64,000 bases of DNA, taken from Cryptomeria japonica. Its lineage: Eukaryota > Streptophyta > Pinopsida > Cupressales > Cupressaceae. Location: assembly GCF_030272615.1 (NCBI RefSeq), contig NC_081406.1:187112891-187176890 (forward strand). The letters run 5' to 3'. Both the position numbers and the translations under genes were made by a program. The notes below the pieces were generated by a model that ran no database searches, had not been told where the DNA came from, and saw nothing but the letters and a program-made list of their open reading frames with translations. How positions within the stretch are numbered: the stretch's first letter is position 1; each line of letters starts with the position of its first letter. Shown piece after piece: positions 33,291 to 44,916 of the stretch.

Positions 33291-35170
33291 CTCTTAGTTG
33301 AAGATATTCAGACCATTTTACAAACTTAGGGTTTGAAAAAGGGGCTAGGGTTTCACAATTTGCAATAATTCTAGACAATTGACTTTAAGTTTCAATTCAA
33401 ACCTAAATTAAACAATTACAAGCTCAAGCATATAAAATTCAGTAAATTTGAATGACGATAAGCACATAATTATCACATATAGACCAATTTGCAGGAAACC
33501 CTAGTTATAACATGTTTGTTGTAGACAGATCAATTCGTCAAGAAATTAAGATTGCAATAGAAAGTACTCACCAAAATAGTCTAGATGATGTATTTATTTT
33601 GATCAAATGGGCAAATATCGACTAAATCCAATGATTTTGCCAGTAATAAGCATTCATTCAACCAATGGTGCTTGGAACCAGCTATTTTGAATTTTGAATG
33701 TGGACCATTGATTTGGTTGGATAGTGGCAAGATCGATGCTTGAGATTGAATTGGTCAATTTTGAAAAAAATCTTTACATGCATGGAGCATACTTTTCATC
33801 GTGTGCATAGTTAACACCATGTGTTTCCATATTGTGCTCTCACAACAAAAAAAGGGACAAACGAATCTAACACCATGTGCTACCATGACAAGATTCATCC
33901 ACATGGCATGATCTCACAACAGTGTGCATCTAATCTAGGTTTTGACAACTATAGCATGGTGGGGACACGCTACAATTAGGGTGAAGCTGATTTGGACCAA
34001 ATACTTACACCTCGTCACAAGGAAATAAGAACCCATCAAACACTTGGCAAGATATCACAACCTCACAAAACATATTTGACATATTTGGAGCCTACAAAAG
34101 TGTGACAATCCTTGAATTCATTTCTATAGACTTGGGAAAAAATGAATGGGGATGAAGCTAGCCAATGACTAGGACATAGGCGTTAGTGAGGCACGATGTC
34201 CAACACATAAGGTTGTAACTTAAGAGCTCAGTGAGAGGGGCTAACAAGTCAATTTAAAATATAATGCAGGCTTTAACAATTGACAAGGCAATGCCAAGGG
34301 TTTAAGACTTAAAACAAATTTGCTAAGGTTTTGACATAAAGAGAGCCAAAAAAATAAACTAATCAAGGCCCTACCAAGAGTCACCAATATGCTAAATTTA
34401 TAATTTATAGCACACAAACAAGAAAACAAAAATAGAAGTTGGGGTGGTTGTGTTAAGAGGTTTTCTTTAGTCAAACGCCTATTTTGGTATTCCTACCTCC
34501 ATGGACAACCAAGAGAAACAATAGACAATAGAAATTGAAATATAGTAAATGAAAATACTTAAAAGACAATGAAGTATGCTATGAAGATTTAAACAATAGT
34601 ATTGACTCTCCACACTTAAGGAGATGTAAGCAAACCAACAAGAAGAACCCTCCAAAAAATTGCCACATTATCCTAGAGATAATTCAAGTGTCGAAAGACT
34701 ATCGTACACTGAGGCACCATAAAGGGGGTGCATGCAAGACCTCAAGATAGTTGTAGTATGCAATATTTTGTCTCCAAAGCTTCAAGTTGTAAAGAGTAGC
34801 ATGAAGGGTTGCTTCAATGAGTAATTGTTGTTGTGTGTGAGGTTGAATAAATGGATGAATTTTGGTGACATGATCTTAAATCCATGTGGTCTTTGCCCAC
34901 AAGGAAAGGACTCGTACAAGAGTTGAGATATCTTGCATAAAATTGATATCTTATGCTACAAATTTGCAAGAAACATGTTAGGCAAAAATAGAATGCAACA
35001 TACAAAAATTTACACAAAATAAAGACCCCATCAAGTATTGCTAGCAAGTTGTCTTATGAGACAGAGCATACGATGTTTTATCGGACCGTGATTGCAATGA
35101 GTTACATTGGAGGGCAATCTTGAAAATGATAGGAAATATGAGAACCAATAGTCTAGAAGGTAGCTCCATG
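33291..35170. other. Intergenic sequence, nothing recognised
   Basis: I found no coding block, terminal repeat or tandem array in this 1.9-kb stretch. Confidence 0.45.
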
Positions 35171-35194
35171 CGTGCGCGCGCGCGCGCGCACACA

Positions 35195-35267
<73 letters not shown>

Positions 35268-35454
35268 ATATACATACATACATATGTATGTACTTTAATC
35301 CCAATGGCAATTGATTAGAAGTGACACTAAGGCCTTGCTACACACACACATGCATACATGCATACATGCATGCATGCATACATACATAGTTGTGTATAGA
35401 CATTTGGTGTTACGCAAGATGCAGGTACCAAGCATTGACCCCACCTGGTCTCAC

Positions 35455-35530
<76 letters not shown>

Positions 35531-35940
35531 ATATACATACATACATATGTATGTACTTTAATCCCAATGGCAATTGATTAGAAGTGACACTAAGGCCTTG
35601 CTACACACACACATGCATACATGCATACATGCATGCATGCATACATACATAGTTGTGTATAGACATTTGGTGTTACGCAAGATGCAGGTACCAAGCATTG
35701 ACCCCACCTGGTCTCACAGGTTTGAGTGTGTCTTTGATCCTAATGGCAATTGATCAGAAGTGACACTAAGGCCTTGTATACATACATACATACATACATG
35801 TAGTTGTGTATAGAAATTTGGTGTTATGCAAGATGCAAGTACCAACTATTGACCCCACCTGGTCTCATAGGTTTGAGCATGTCTTTAGTCCCAATGGCAA
35901 TTGATCGGAAGTGACACTAAGGCCTTGCTACACACACAAA
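35171..35940. repeat. Tandem units with CG, GT and GCAT microsatellites
   Basis: A unit containing CAATGGCAATTGAT and GAAGTGACACTAAGGCC occurs four times (near 35303, 35566, 35743 and 35895). The first two are near identical, about 263 bp apart, and each follows a long GT run (about 35196-35266 and 35456-35527). A short CG run (GCGCGCGCGCGCGCGC, 35173-35190) starts the block, and CATG/CATA words lie inside each unit. The later two copies have lost the GT run. Confidence 0.95.
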
Positions 35941-37880
35941 AAAAAAATGAAGAATGTTTCTATATAATATGAAATGATAAAAAATATATATAGTTCATTA
36001 TATGGTAGAAATCATTGTTCTTATTTATGTACACACCAACCTGTGAAGGCTCTAACCCAGATACATATTGTTGGCAACTTAATTTGCACATTTTAGTGCA
36101 ACACAAAACAAAAGAGGAGAGCAATACATCCCTTCATCGAATTAGAAGAAGCTCCCCATAAAATAAAAATTAACCTATTAAAAACAATATGTACATACAA
36201 ATTACAATTTTTATAATGCTTTCTAGACATCTCACGCACAAAATAAAAAAATTGAAATGTTTATGTTTTTGGGTTTGCCTAATGTAAAAAAGTTGAAACA
36301 CTCTTTAACACAAGGAAAAAGATTAGAAGATTTTTTTTAAAAAAATAAATCCAACAATTAAAAACTAGCACTATTCAACTAAAAACAAGCACTAAACAAT
36401 GCAAGTAGAATATAAGGATTACCTAGGATAAAATACATACGCAAGTCATAAGTTAAACATGATAATCATTCAAAGCTACAACTATTCGTCTAACATCTAC
36501 TACAATATAAAACTTTCAATAATTATTAGCTTTTAAATTTTACAAGCAGAACACAAGGAGAAAATACTACAACAATAAGTTAGCTGCAAATAGGCATACT
36601 AACTTCTATTAAATGATGATCTTTAAATTTAAGAATAACACTGCATACTCCGTGAGTAGCAACTTCAGTAATATGCATGTGTAAGAACTGTCATTAGAAA
36701 TCTAAATGCAAAATAACAAATATTTATAATGTTTACAAAGCTACTACATAAAAATATGTATAAAATTATCTAATACTTCTACTCTAAGAATAACTAATTA
36801 CATGAAAAGTAATTTTTAATATAAATTTATATCATTTAATAGTGAAACTAAAACCATGCAACCTTTGGTTAAACTCTAAGAAAGCTTGCATCTTTCATAT
36901 AACATGATCTAACAATAGTTGACTCTATGCAATAAATAGTTGACTCTATGCAATAAATAGTGAACATTAAAAATAGTAGAAGGTTAAAAAAAAACACAAA
37001 ATTGTCACTAAAAATAGAGACCCCTAAAAATAACATGGGCTAGAACTAGCTCCAATTCCATGTGCCCCTTGAAACCAAAGTTCTCTTTGAAAACTCGTTC
37101 CTACTATCAGAATGCTAATTCCATAATCATATTAGAATAACACAAAGGACAACAAGACACAACAAACAAGGGCGAATTTTAAAAGACTTTACAATTTAAG
37201 ACCACTCTAGATAATGACTTAAAACTTAAGCAATACAAAGTTTTTGTATCGATACAACACATATAAGACACAAGTTGTACAAACTAGTTACACAACCTAA
37301 TGATATATCAAGATCAAGAGCAACTAAAAGGAACCTACTAGACAGTTTTACACTAACAAAAAGTAGCAATGTGGTAATAACAATTATGCATGAATTTATA
37401 ATGAAACATTTTCATACAACATCGTAGTCCAATAACATCATTACAAAAATTATAATATTAAGATTCATGTCGAACTAACTAGAAATCTCACCTTGTATTT
37501 ATTTTGCAATGATAGTCTAAACATATCAATCATATTTTATTGCATCTTTTGATGCATATTTTGTTAGATAACTATTGTGGTAAATAAATAGAAATCATAC
37601 GAGCAAACATATGCTTCTTAGAACTTCAATGAGAGCATGTTTTATGTGTCGAGTCAGACATCATGGAAGGGCATTGAATGAATGAATGCTTTTAATAATG
37701 TCTGTGAGGCTAAACAGCCTATGGGACACACGGATAGCTAGCAAAGGAAGCATGCAAAGCCCAAACAAAATACTGTGACTACTAAACCTACTTTTCCTTT
37801 TTGCATCATGGATCTTCCATTGTGTATCTTGGTTAGGAAATTTGCAACTCTTGTTATATTTTTTATTTGTGTATCCATTG
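35941..37880. other. AT-rich intergenic sequence
   Basis: Very AT-rich, with a 21-bp duplication near 36920-36960 (TAGTTGACTCTATGCAATAA, twice). No gene is seen. Confidence 0.5.
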
Positions 37881-37899
37881 TCTTAGCATAGTTGATCTA

Positions 37900-40800
37900 A
37901 ATATCATTGTAGGTTGGATACTCCATGATGTAATGACATTACGTGTCCACCACCCCTTGAGTGCAATATCTACATCTTCTATCTTCTCATTCATCTTTAG
38001 GTATCATCCATCTTCCTGTTTCACATCTAAGTTGATGTGAGCTGGTTCTTATTTGAGCAATTAACATTTTTGCTTTCCATTTTATTTTCATTCCTATGTA
38101 GTTCTTTTGTGTACGGTCATGTGTGGGATTGAAATGTTGGATATAGTATTCATTTTTCCTCCCTATTTGACCTATCCACATATTTTCTTTAATTTTTTCT
38201 TGCACATACTTTTTTATTTCTCCATTGTTATTTGGGCAATCTTTTATGTTAATATCCCACTTATTCATCCATTTAATGTTTTGTTTCATCCATGTGTTCT
38301 TCCTTCTGTCTAGTTTCTCTCATGCTACCACTTTTGGCCAACTATGTATCTCCATGTTTTCTATTCTTAGATAACTTAGCAACTGGAACATAGTTGATGC
38401 CTCAATAGGATAAGCCCCCACTTCCGCTAGGATAATACCGTATGGGATAAATGATTTAATCTTGAGGCTAGCTGTAATTAAATGTTTTTGTAATCTCTCT
38501 ATTTGTCTCCATTTCCTTGCTGAAGTATTGTTGTCACATACCTCACATCTGTATAGTACCAACGGAACAACAAGAATCCCAAAATGAGTTTTCTTAGTTT
38601 TCTAGTCTCATAGTTCAACACTTCTACATCTATTTTGTAGTGAGTATAAGGCTTTACATCCCCCTTGGATCCTTTTTTCTCTACATGTTTCCCAATTGAG
38701 TTTATTGTGGAAGACCAGGACAAGGTAATTATATTCATTGACCATTTGTAAGAGGTTGCCCTCAAACACAAATTCTCTATGGACCTTCTTTCTCTTCAAG
38801 GTAAAGATCATGACCTTGATTTTACTAGTGTTCACCTTCATCCCCACCTCATGGCAAAAATGTTCTAAAGCCTTCAAGTGTTCTTTCAAATATTGTGTTG
38901 TTTTTGCCATTAAAATAAGATCATCAACATATAGAAGTGACATTATTACATAATTGGTCAAATGAACTCCCCCACCACCAAACTTGTCTATATATTCCTC
39001 TAACTTGTCAATGTATATCCCAAATAGAGTAGCAGATAATGGGCAGCCCTGCTTGACCCCAATGTCATTTCTAAAACATTGATAATCCATGTTCGTTTTG
39101 TAGCTTAGCCCAGACTTGGTCAGACAATCTACGAACAACAGCTCTATATTGTTCTAGAATTTCCAATTCTTCCATTCTATTCAACAATTTGCTTCTAGGC
39201 ACCAAGTCAAAAGCTTTCTTAGAATCAACAAACCAGTAAAAGACTTCTCCTCCCTATTTGTCCCATACTTTTTCAATAAAGTGTCTGAGTGTAATGCAAT
39301 GATCAATAGTCGAATGCTTTGGCCTAAAGCCAGCTTGCCCTTTTGCTCTCTTTCCCTCCTTTTCAACCCAATTATTGATTCGTCTTCCTATCATGCTCCC
39401 AAAAAGTTTACCAAAAAGAGGATTGATCATTATAGTGTGGTAATTTGAGGGGTTATTGATATCACCACTTTTGAGCACGGGGATGACAACACTAGTCCAA
39501 TTTGTTGAAAACCCATTTTGAATGACTGCATTGAATATTCTTTTGATGTAAGGCATGAATATTTCCAAGCCCCATCTTAAGTGTTATGCATATAGGTCAT
39601 CTATGTCTCGAGCTTTACCCACTATAAACTTTCTAATTTCTTCTTTAATATTGTCCAAAGAGAAGAGTGTAGTTCTTGAACTAATTATCTAAGGGGTATC
39701 TTTATCTTGAGCTCTCTCATATAGTTGCTTTGCATATTCTAGCCATTGAAGATCTATGATATTATTTTCTTTGATTTTGTTTCTTTGTTGAAACACTTTC
39801 CAAAAGCCTCTTAGGTTGTGTCTCCCAAGAAAAATCAACACTTTTCTTCTTGTTTGCACGTAATCCTCTTTTTTCATTCTCACAAGCTTTGTATATTCCT
39901 TGTTATCACCCCATATTTTGGCCATTTTCTTTGCTTCCTTACAATCTTCATCATACCATGGGTTTGTGGGGAAGCTATTATTGTTGCTCCTTTTCAGTCT
40001 AGACCTTTTGCATGAGTTGAGAGCCCTGAGGATTATAGAGGTCAACTTGATGCTACCTATCATTTTTCTTGTTTGAATTGACCAGCCCATTGGCTCCCAC
40101 TTCATGTAGCTATTTTTTGAACATTGTTCAAAAAATTTCTTGGTTTTCATGGGTTAAGAGGATTATCCCTTAAGTGACCTCTTTCTTTTATATTTGTTGC
40201 ATCTTCTTTTGTTGTTGATTATCTTTTTACATGCTAATCTTTATATATATTGGGATGTGATTTGATTTCATATATATGGGATATTTCTTCACCTCTATAT
40301 CTATTAAACTTGTCATAAGTTTCTTTGGGCTTATAACATAATCCACCACACCTTGACTATAGTAGGTGTGGCACGTAATGTTCCTTAAGCTTGGCCAAGC
40401 TTTTAAACTGTTGCATATAATCAAATCATATTAGCTACAAACTCTTAACAATTCTACCCCATAATGCATTATAGCTCCCTTTTCATCTTGAGACACTCTT
40501 TCTCGTGTTTGGCTCCCTTCTTCCTCTAACCGTAAATGATTGTCTCATATCCATCTCCATTACTAAGGCAAAGAAACTGGTTATTGGCTACTCTAGCATT
40601 AAAGTCTCCAATTAAGATGATTTCACCTTTGTGGTTGTATGTTGATATATGCTTTTTCAAGGCTACATAAGGGTCCTCTTTATCTAATTTTTTCTTATAG
40701 AATTTTGAACCATGAGGAACAAAGTAGCATGTTGCAAGATAGATTATGAGTTTTTTAACCTCTATTTTTATCCATATGTATTACTTATTAGATCTTCCTT

Positions 40801-42190
40801 TTCCGCATATAATTCTTTCCCAAGATTCTCTTACTAAGATTGTTACTCCTCCATGGCCCTTTCCACTTTCGGTTAGCTCATTCTATATTGATATCTTCAT
40901 ATATCCCTCAAAATTTGGAACCTTACATCCTTCATGCTCATGTGTCTCAAGGAGGACAATCACATCCATCCCCTCCGCTATGGGCCTCAAACCAAGCCCT
41001 CTCCTCCAAGGGTAACCTCTACAATTCTGGCTTATCATTGAAAGGTGTGCCCAAGGGGCCACACCTTCCAATTTACTATGTATTGTTTTGTTGATGAACT
41101 AGGTTTTCCCTCTATACATCCATGTTTCATTACCTGCACTTCTTCCTGCTACTACTTTTTCCCATTCCTTCCTTCTCTCTTCTAATTGTAAAGGGGTTAA
41201 ATATCCATCTATGAAGAATTGTGTGCCTTTGAGAAACGTATTGTTCCTCCAAATTTTGTTCTTGTCCTCTATGTTTTTCAATGTTACTCTTAGATTTCTA
41301 TTTCTGTCATCTTGTGACACTCTACCAACTCTACTTGCTTGATGAGTATGCCCTATCCACTCCAACTTATTTGCTAGAAAGTCTTTTATTAACCTATCGG
41401 TATGCTCACCTTCTCTGTAATCCTTCAAACATTTTATTATTATATTTGTTGCCTATCCTTCTAGTCTCTTTCTTCCCATATTTGCACTCTAATATGCTTC
41501 TCTATGAGTTCCTTTTTCGTTACTTGTGCCCACTATTTTGCCTCTTCTAGTTGCTTCTTTAGTTTAGCTTCTTTGATCTCTATGTTGCTATTGCTGATTG
41601 GAGCTCTTGTAGATGTCAAGTGTCTCTTTCATCTGCTGCTTTAGTAATAATCTATTTTAGTTCCTCCTTCATGGTCATAATTTCTTGCTGCCCTGTTTTC
41701 AAACTGGCTTGCAATTTGACGATTTCCTCTTTAAGAAATTTATTTTTCTTGAGTTATTTTATGATTGGTGTCCATGATCTCTTGACATTCGTTATACTTT
41801 AGCCATTCTGACGCTTCCAAACCTTCGAGTCTCCTCTTTAAACCCATTAATTCTTTAACGTACAAATCTAAGGACCAAGTTAAAGGAATTGGATTAGGGC
41901 TATATTGGTCCAACTTGCTTTCACCTTCCATCTCCTCCCCTATTTCTACATTTTGTTGCTTTGTTCCCTCAATGCACTTGAGTTGATGATCCTATTGGTA
42001 TACTCTTTCAACCTGATTTTCAAGATTTTCATGATCCACTTGCATTTCCATCTTTTTTACTTGCTCTTGTTGCACCTTATGAACAACTGATGTTTGGTTG
42101 AAGCTTACTAGCCTTGGCAATATTGTGATAAAGTTAGCGTGCCCTAGCCACCTTAACCTCCAGGCTATATTGCTTGGCATAAACAAATGT
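37900..42190 (-). pseudogene. LINE (non-LTR retrotransposon), decayed
   Basis: Read from 42190 down. First is an ORF1-like part with a coiled-coil stretch and, at about 41100-41430, an RNA-binding-like end (FFIDGYLTPLQLEERRKEW). Next is an AP-type endonuclease: the N-terminal part at about 40890-41070, the GDFNA catalytic motif near 40600-40640, and an SNH-type motif near 40250. A linker follows (39689-40150), then reverse transcriptase with AGFRPKHST at about 39310, an AFDLV motif near 39205, GVKQGCPLSATLF at about 39035 and the YVDD catalytic box at about 38935. Last is a C-terminal Cys-rich end at 37950-38290. Several frameshifts and stops divide it, so it is inactive. Intact LINEs nick DNA and copy their RNA in place by target-primed reverse transcription. 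The 3' end and any poly-A tail or target duplication were not fixed. Confidence 0.9.
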
Positions 42191-44030
42191 AAGTCCTTCT
42201 CTTACATTTGCAACTTTGCCTTGTGCACAGGCATTAGATATTAAAATCCTTGCAAAGAAACTTGTGGTATACGACGCCAACCTGTCTATCTAAGACACAC
42301 TTTCATGTTCCTTTCCATTCCTCTTCTCGCATCTTTCCTCAAGTTCTTCTAATGAGACAGTGTGCTCATCCTCTTTGTATTTTGAGATCCACCTCTTGCC
42401 CTGTGATGTTTCCACCATATTGTCTAAACTTTGATATTTATGGGTTTAAAGTTGTCGTCGCAAAACCCACCCCTGCAATTGTCAGAGTTCGTTTATTGTT
42501 ATTAGTTTTGTTTTGTGTTGTGGTTGTCGAAGATTGAAATGATTTGAAGAAAATACATATAAACGAACCCAAATATTGACAAAATCCACCACTGGAGACA
42601 GAATATGTCAAGAACTTACCTATAATGCCCTTACACATTGTTTTGAGGTCCACCAAATCTATGTTATACCATGTTGGAGCCCACTCTGTCTAGCCCACAA
42701 GAAACCCTCAAATATTTTGGGACTGAAGCAATCTGTCAGTCCTTGTAAACCTACCTCAAATCTCCCTTGAAACTCCACTCGAAACCCTATTGTTTGTGGC
42801 CCTCTAAGGCCCTCACTTTTGAATCCATGTATGTATTGTTAGACCCACAAAGCTTTTAACCTTTTCGGGTTCTTGTGCTTTCTTCTGAAACTTCAAACAA
42901 AACCATCAACCATTAACTTAAGACAAAGACGATAGCCTTACGTCAACTCATGATGGATGCCAATCCAATATAAAGGAAAGTTTGTAGGAGCAAAGGCATC
43001 TAGAGCTTAAACTGTTATGAACTATTATGTTATCCTTGAATATTGAAGGAATACAATTTTATGAAGCTTTTCTTGGAATCAATTAATAATCAGAAAAAGC
43101 AAATGGTGACCTTTCAAGCTCTTTAATAAAAACACAAAGTGGACTCCGTAGAAATCCAAAATAAACATTATGAAAAGAAATTTTAATTTGGTATTAGTGA
43201 CATGGTCTTGCAATATAACTCGTGGCTGGATGTCATGGACTGTAAGACAATGTTTGTGAGCTGATGTAGTAGGATTCATAAGTCATATGTCATGGTTTGC
43301 GAGATAATGTTTGTGAGTTGACTGCACACTACTTCTTGTCCATAATTTAGACCACAGTGTTAAGCAAGTGCCAAAAGCTTGTAGGTTTCCAAAGCGCCTT
43401 GAGAGCTTGTCCAAATACTCATCTACACTCAAGAAAGGATGCAGAAGTTTCTTGTGTTCTTTTGGGCCAAACAACTAACTAATTCAATAATTTTGTCATA
43501 ACTCACTGCATTTTATGTTTACAAAATATTTTCCATTTCTATTATCAGAAGCATTTGAAGTCCAAGAATTTTGCATTAGTCTATTTCGGTAAAGACACTT
43601 ATTGATCCCTTTGAAGAATCCAATTAAACAATGTCCTTATTGAAAGACATGAACAAATAAAATAACATTTTGCCAAATGAACTGCCACTGCCTAATAACC
43701 TCCAGTTTTAATTTGTTTGGTGTTTTTGATATTTATACAATTGTGGCCACAGTCTATGGCTAATTAAAGCAGAAGGGGGGCCAAAAAACCATTTGCAATG
43801 GACTTGATCATAATTTTACTTTTTCTTCACTAGCCATTGAGTTCAACTCTGATGAGACAGCATCATCTAAAAGCTTCCCTTGGTACACCATAAAATAGAA
43901 TTTTTTATCAGACCTATAAGACGTAAAGGCAAATTTTATTATGTATTCATTCAACTGCAAAATTAGGCCAATAAAAATTAAAGCTATTAAGTTCTAGAGA
44001 TAAATAACAAGCAAATAAAATCTCTCATCA
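42191..44030. other. Possible LINE 5' region, then spacer
   Basis: 42191-42660 may be the 5' part of the LINE: a minus-strand frame at 42438-42656 ends TIAGVGFATTTLNP. Near 43230-43325 a phrase with GACAATGTTTGTGAG is duplicated about 57 bp apart. Otherwise nothing is recognised. Confidence 0.4.
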
Positions 44031-44120
44031 CTACCTAAAACCTATCATCCAGAAGAAGCGCCTTGCAAGAGGTGGAGGAAAGACAGCAAACCCAGCTGGT
44101 CCATCCATCTTTTTCACAGC
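44031..44120 (-). CDS. Candidate terminal exon, unknown protein
   Basis: On the minus strand a good acceptor (TTTTCCACCTTCACAG) is followed by 29 sense codons and a TAG. The peptide holds VKKMDGPAGFAVFPPP and ends RRFFWMIGFR, which reads like a real protein end. The exon is in phase 0 after the acceptor. I do not recognise the protein and could not build consistent upstream exons, so it may be a gene end, a pseudogene piece or chance. Confidence 0.25.
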   Translation of the reverse strand, partial: AVKKMDGPAGFAVFPPPLARRFFWMIGFR

Positions 44121-44577
44121 CTGTGAAGGTGGAAAAGAATAAAAACATTATAAATGTTTAAAAGCATAGCAGAATAGCTTCTTGATAATCACTTTTCTAT
44201 GCACCCATTTCATGATCTTGGAATAAACTATTCTGAACTGGATTTTTATTTCAAATCCAGACAAAGTTACAAAAGAGAATCCCCAGTAGGCTGATATCAA
44301 TTATCTTTTAGAAAAAATGCAAATGTCAATTGACAGTTGAATTGTTCTTAGAAACGCAATATAATTTTAAACCATACTAGCAAGCAGACTGAAAGTGTGA
44401 GAATATGCCAGAAATCCATGAATTGAGGGACAAAAGGCAACCTTCAACTGAACTTGACATGATAAGTAACCTCGAGTAACTCGAATCAAGATATCCTGGA
44501 GACAGGAAATATTCAAACTTGTTTGTAGTAGTGTCTGTCTCAACATTTCCCTATAAAAACAAAAGAACTTTGAAAAC

Positions 44578-44712
44578 TATTGGTGTTGGAAATAAGCCAC
44601 ACCCAGACCAACGATGGACTGGTCCAAGAAGGGCCAGTAGCTCAGTGGTAGAGCACTCCAGCAGCATATGGAAGGTCCTAGATTCGAGTCCTAGCTGGTC
44701 CATGTCTCAACA
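44578..44712 (+). repeat. 5' LTR of the TRIM
   Basis: 135 bp ending GTCTCAACA, directly followed by the primer-binding site at 44713. It includes the tRNA-like sequence 44631-44701. Confidence 0.92.
44631..44702 (+). ncRNA. tRNA-like sequence in the 5' LTR
   Basis: The acceptor stem pairs GGGCCAG with CTGGTCC over seven pairs (one G-U). The D arm is GCTC-AGTGGTA-GAGC. The T arm, CTAGA-TTCGAGT-CCTAG, has one mismatch. The A box TAGCTCAGTGG (44638-44648) fits the type-2 Pol III consensus, and the B box GATTCGAGTCC (44681-44691) has one change. The anticodon arm pairs poorly: only TCCA with TGGA, leaving an 8-nt loop. It is therefore unlikely to be a working tRNA and no anticodon can be assigned. 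Confidence 0.8.
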
Positions 44713-44725
44713 TGGTATCAAAGCC
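44713..44725 (+). promoter_or_regulatory. Primer-binding site of the TRIM
   Basis: TGGTATCAAAGCC starts immediately after the LTR. The common plant PBS complementary to initiator tRNA-Met is TGGTATCAGAGC(C), so one base differs. Confidence 0.85.
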
Positions 44726-44766
44726 AGGTCCAAGCTAGGAGCCCCAAGCACACGAGAGGTGTGGCT

Positions 44767-44776
44767 TAAGGGGGGG
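44767..44776 (+). promoter_or_regulatory. Polypurine tract of the TRIM
   Basis: AAGGGGGGG directly precedes the 3' LTR at 44777, where plus-strand priming occurs in LTR retrotransposons. Confidence 0.85.
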
Positions 44777-44911
44777 TGTTGGTGTTGGAAATAAGCCACA
44801 CCCGGACCAACGATGGACTGGACCAAGAAGGGCCAGTAGCTCAGTGGTAGAGCACTCCAGCAGTGTATGGAAGGTCCTAGGTTCGAGTCCTAGCTGGTCC
44901 ATGTCTCAACA
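44777..44911 (+). repeat. 3' LTR of the TRIM
   Basis: 135 bp from TGTTGGTGTTGG to TCTCAACA, followed by the target duplication AAAAC. It is the less decayed copy: its terminus and B box both fit consensus. Confidence 0.92.
44830..44901 (+). ncRNA. tRNA-like sequence in the 3' LTR
   Basis: Same fold as the 5' copy, but the T arm CTAGG-TTCGAGT-CCTAG pairs perfectly and the B box GGTTCGAGTCC (44880-44890) is a perfect consensus. The A box is at 44837-44847. The anticodon arm is again weak. No run of four T follows within the element, so a Pol III transcript would not stop there. Confidence 0.82.
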
Positions 44912-44916
44912 AAAAC

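Larger units (their letters stand above)
44573..44916 (+). mobile_element. TRIM retrotransposon with tRNA-like LTRs and TSD
   Basis: The element spans 44578-44911 (334 bp) between 5-bp target duplications AAAAC (44573-44577 and 44912-44916). The two 135-bp LTRs differ at 6 positions (five transitions). LTR ends are TGTTGG and CAACA, the first mutated to TATTGG in the 5' copy. The 64-bp interior begins directly with TGGTATCAAAGCC, one base from the usual initiator tRNA-Met primer site, and ends in the polypurine tract AAGGGGGGG. It encodes nothing. This is the textbook layout of a TRIM, a miniature non-autonomous LTR retrotransposon. What is unusual is that each LTR holds a cloverleaf-like tRNA sequence with A and B boxes. 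The family name is not known to me. Confidence 0.92.

Noticed and set aside
44471-44495. 25-nt micro-exon on the minus strand (good acceptor TCTCCAG, donor GGTTAC)
   Set aside because: No reading phase joins it to the candidate exon at 44031-44120 without a stop or a frame conflict.
44631-44901. Two functional tRNA genes in tandem
   Set aside because: The anticodon arm does not pair properly and both copies lie at the same place inside the LTRs of a TRIM, so they are better read as tRNA-derived promoter sequences.
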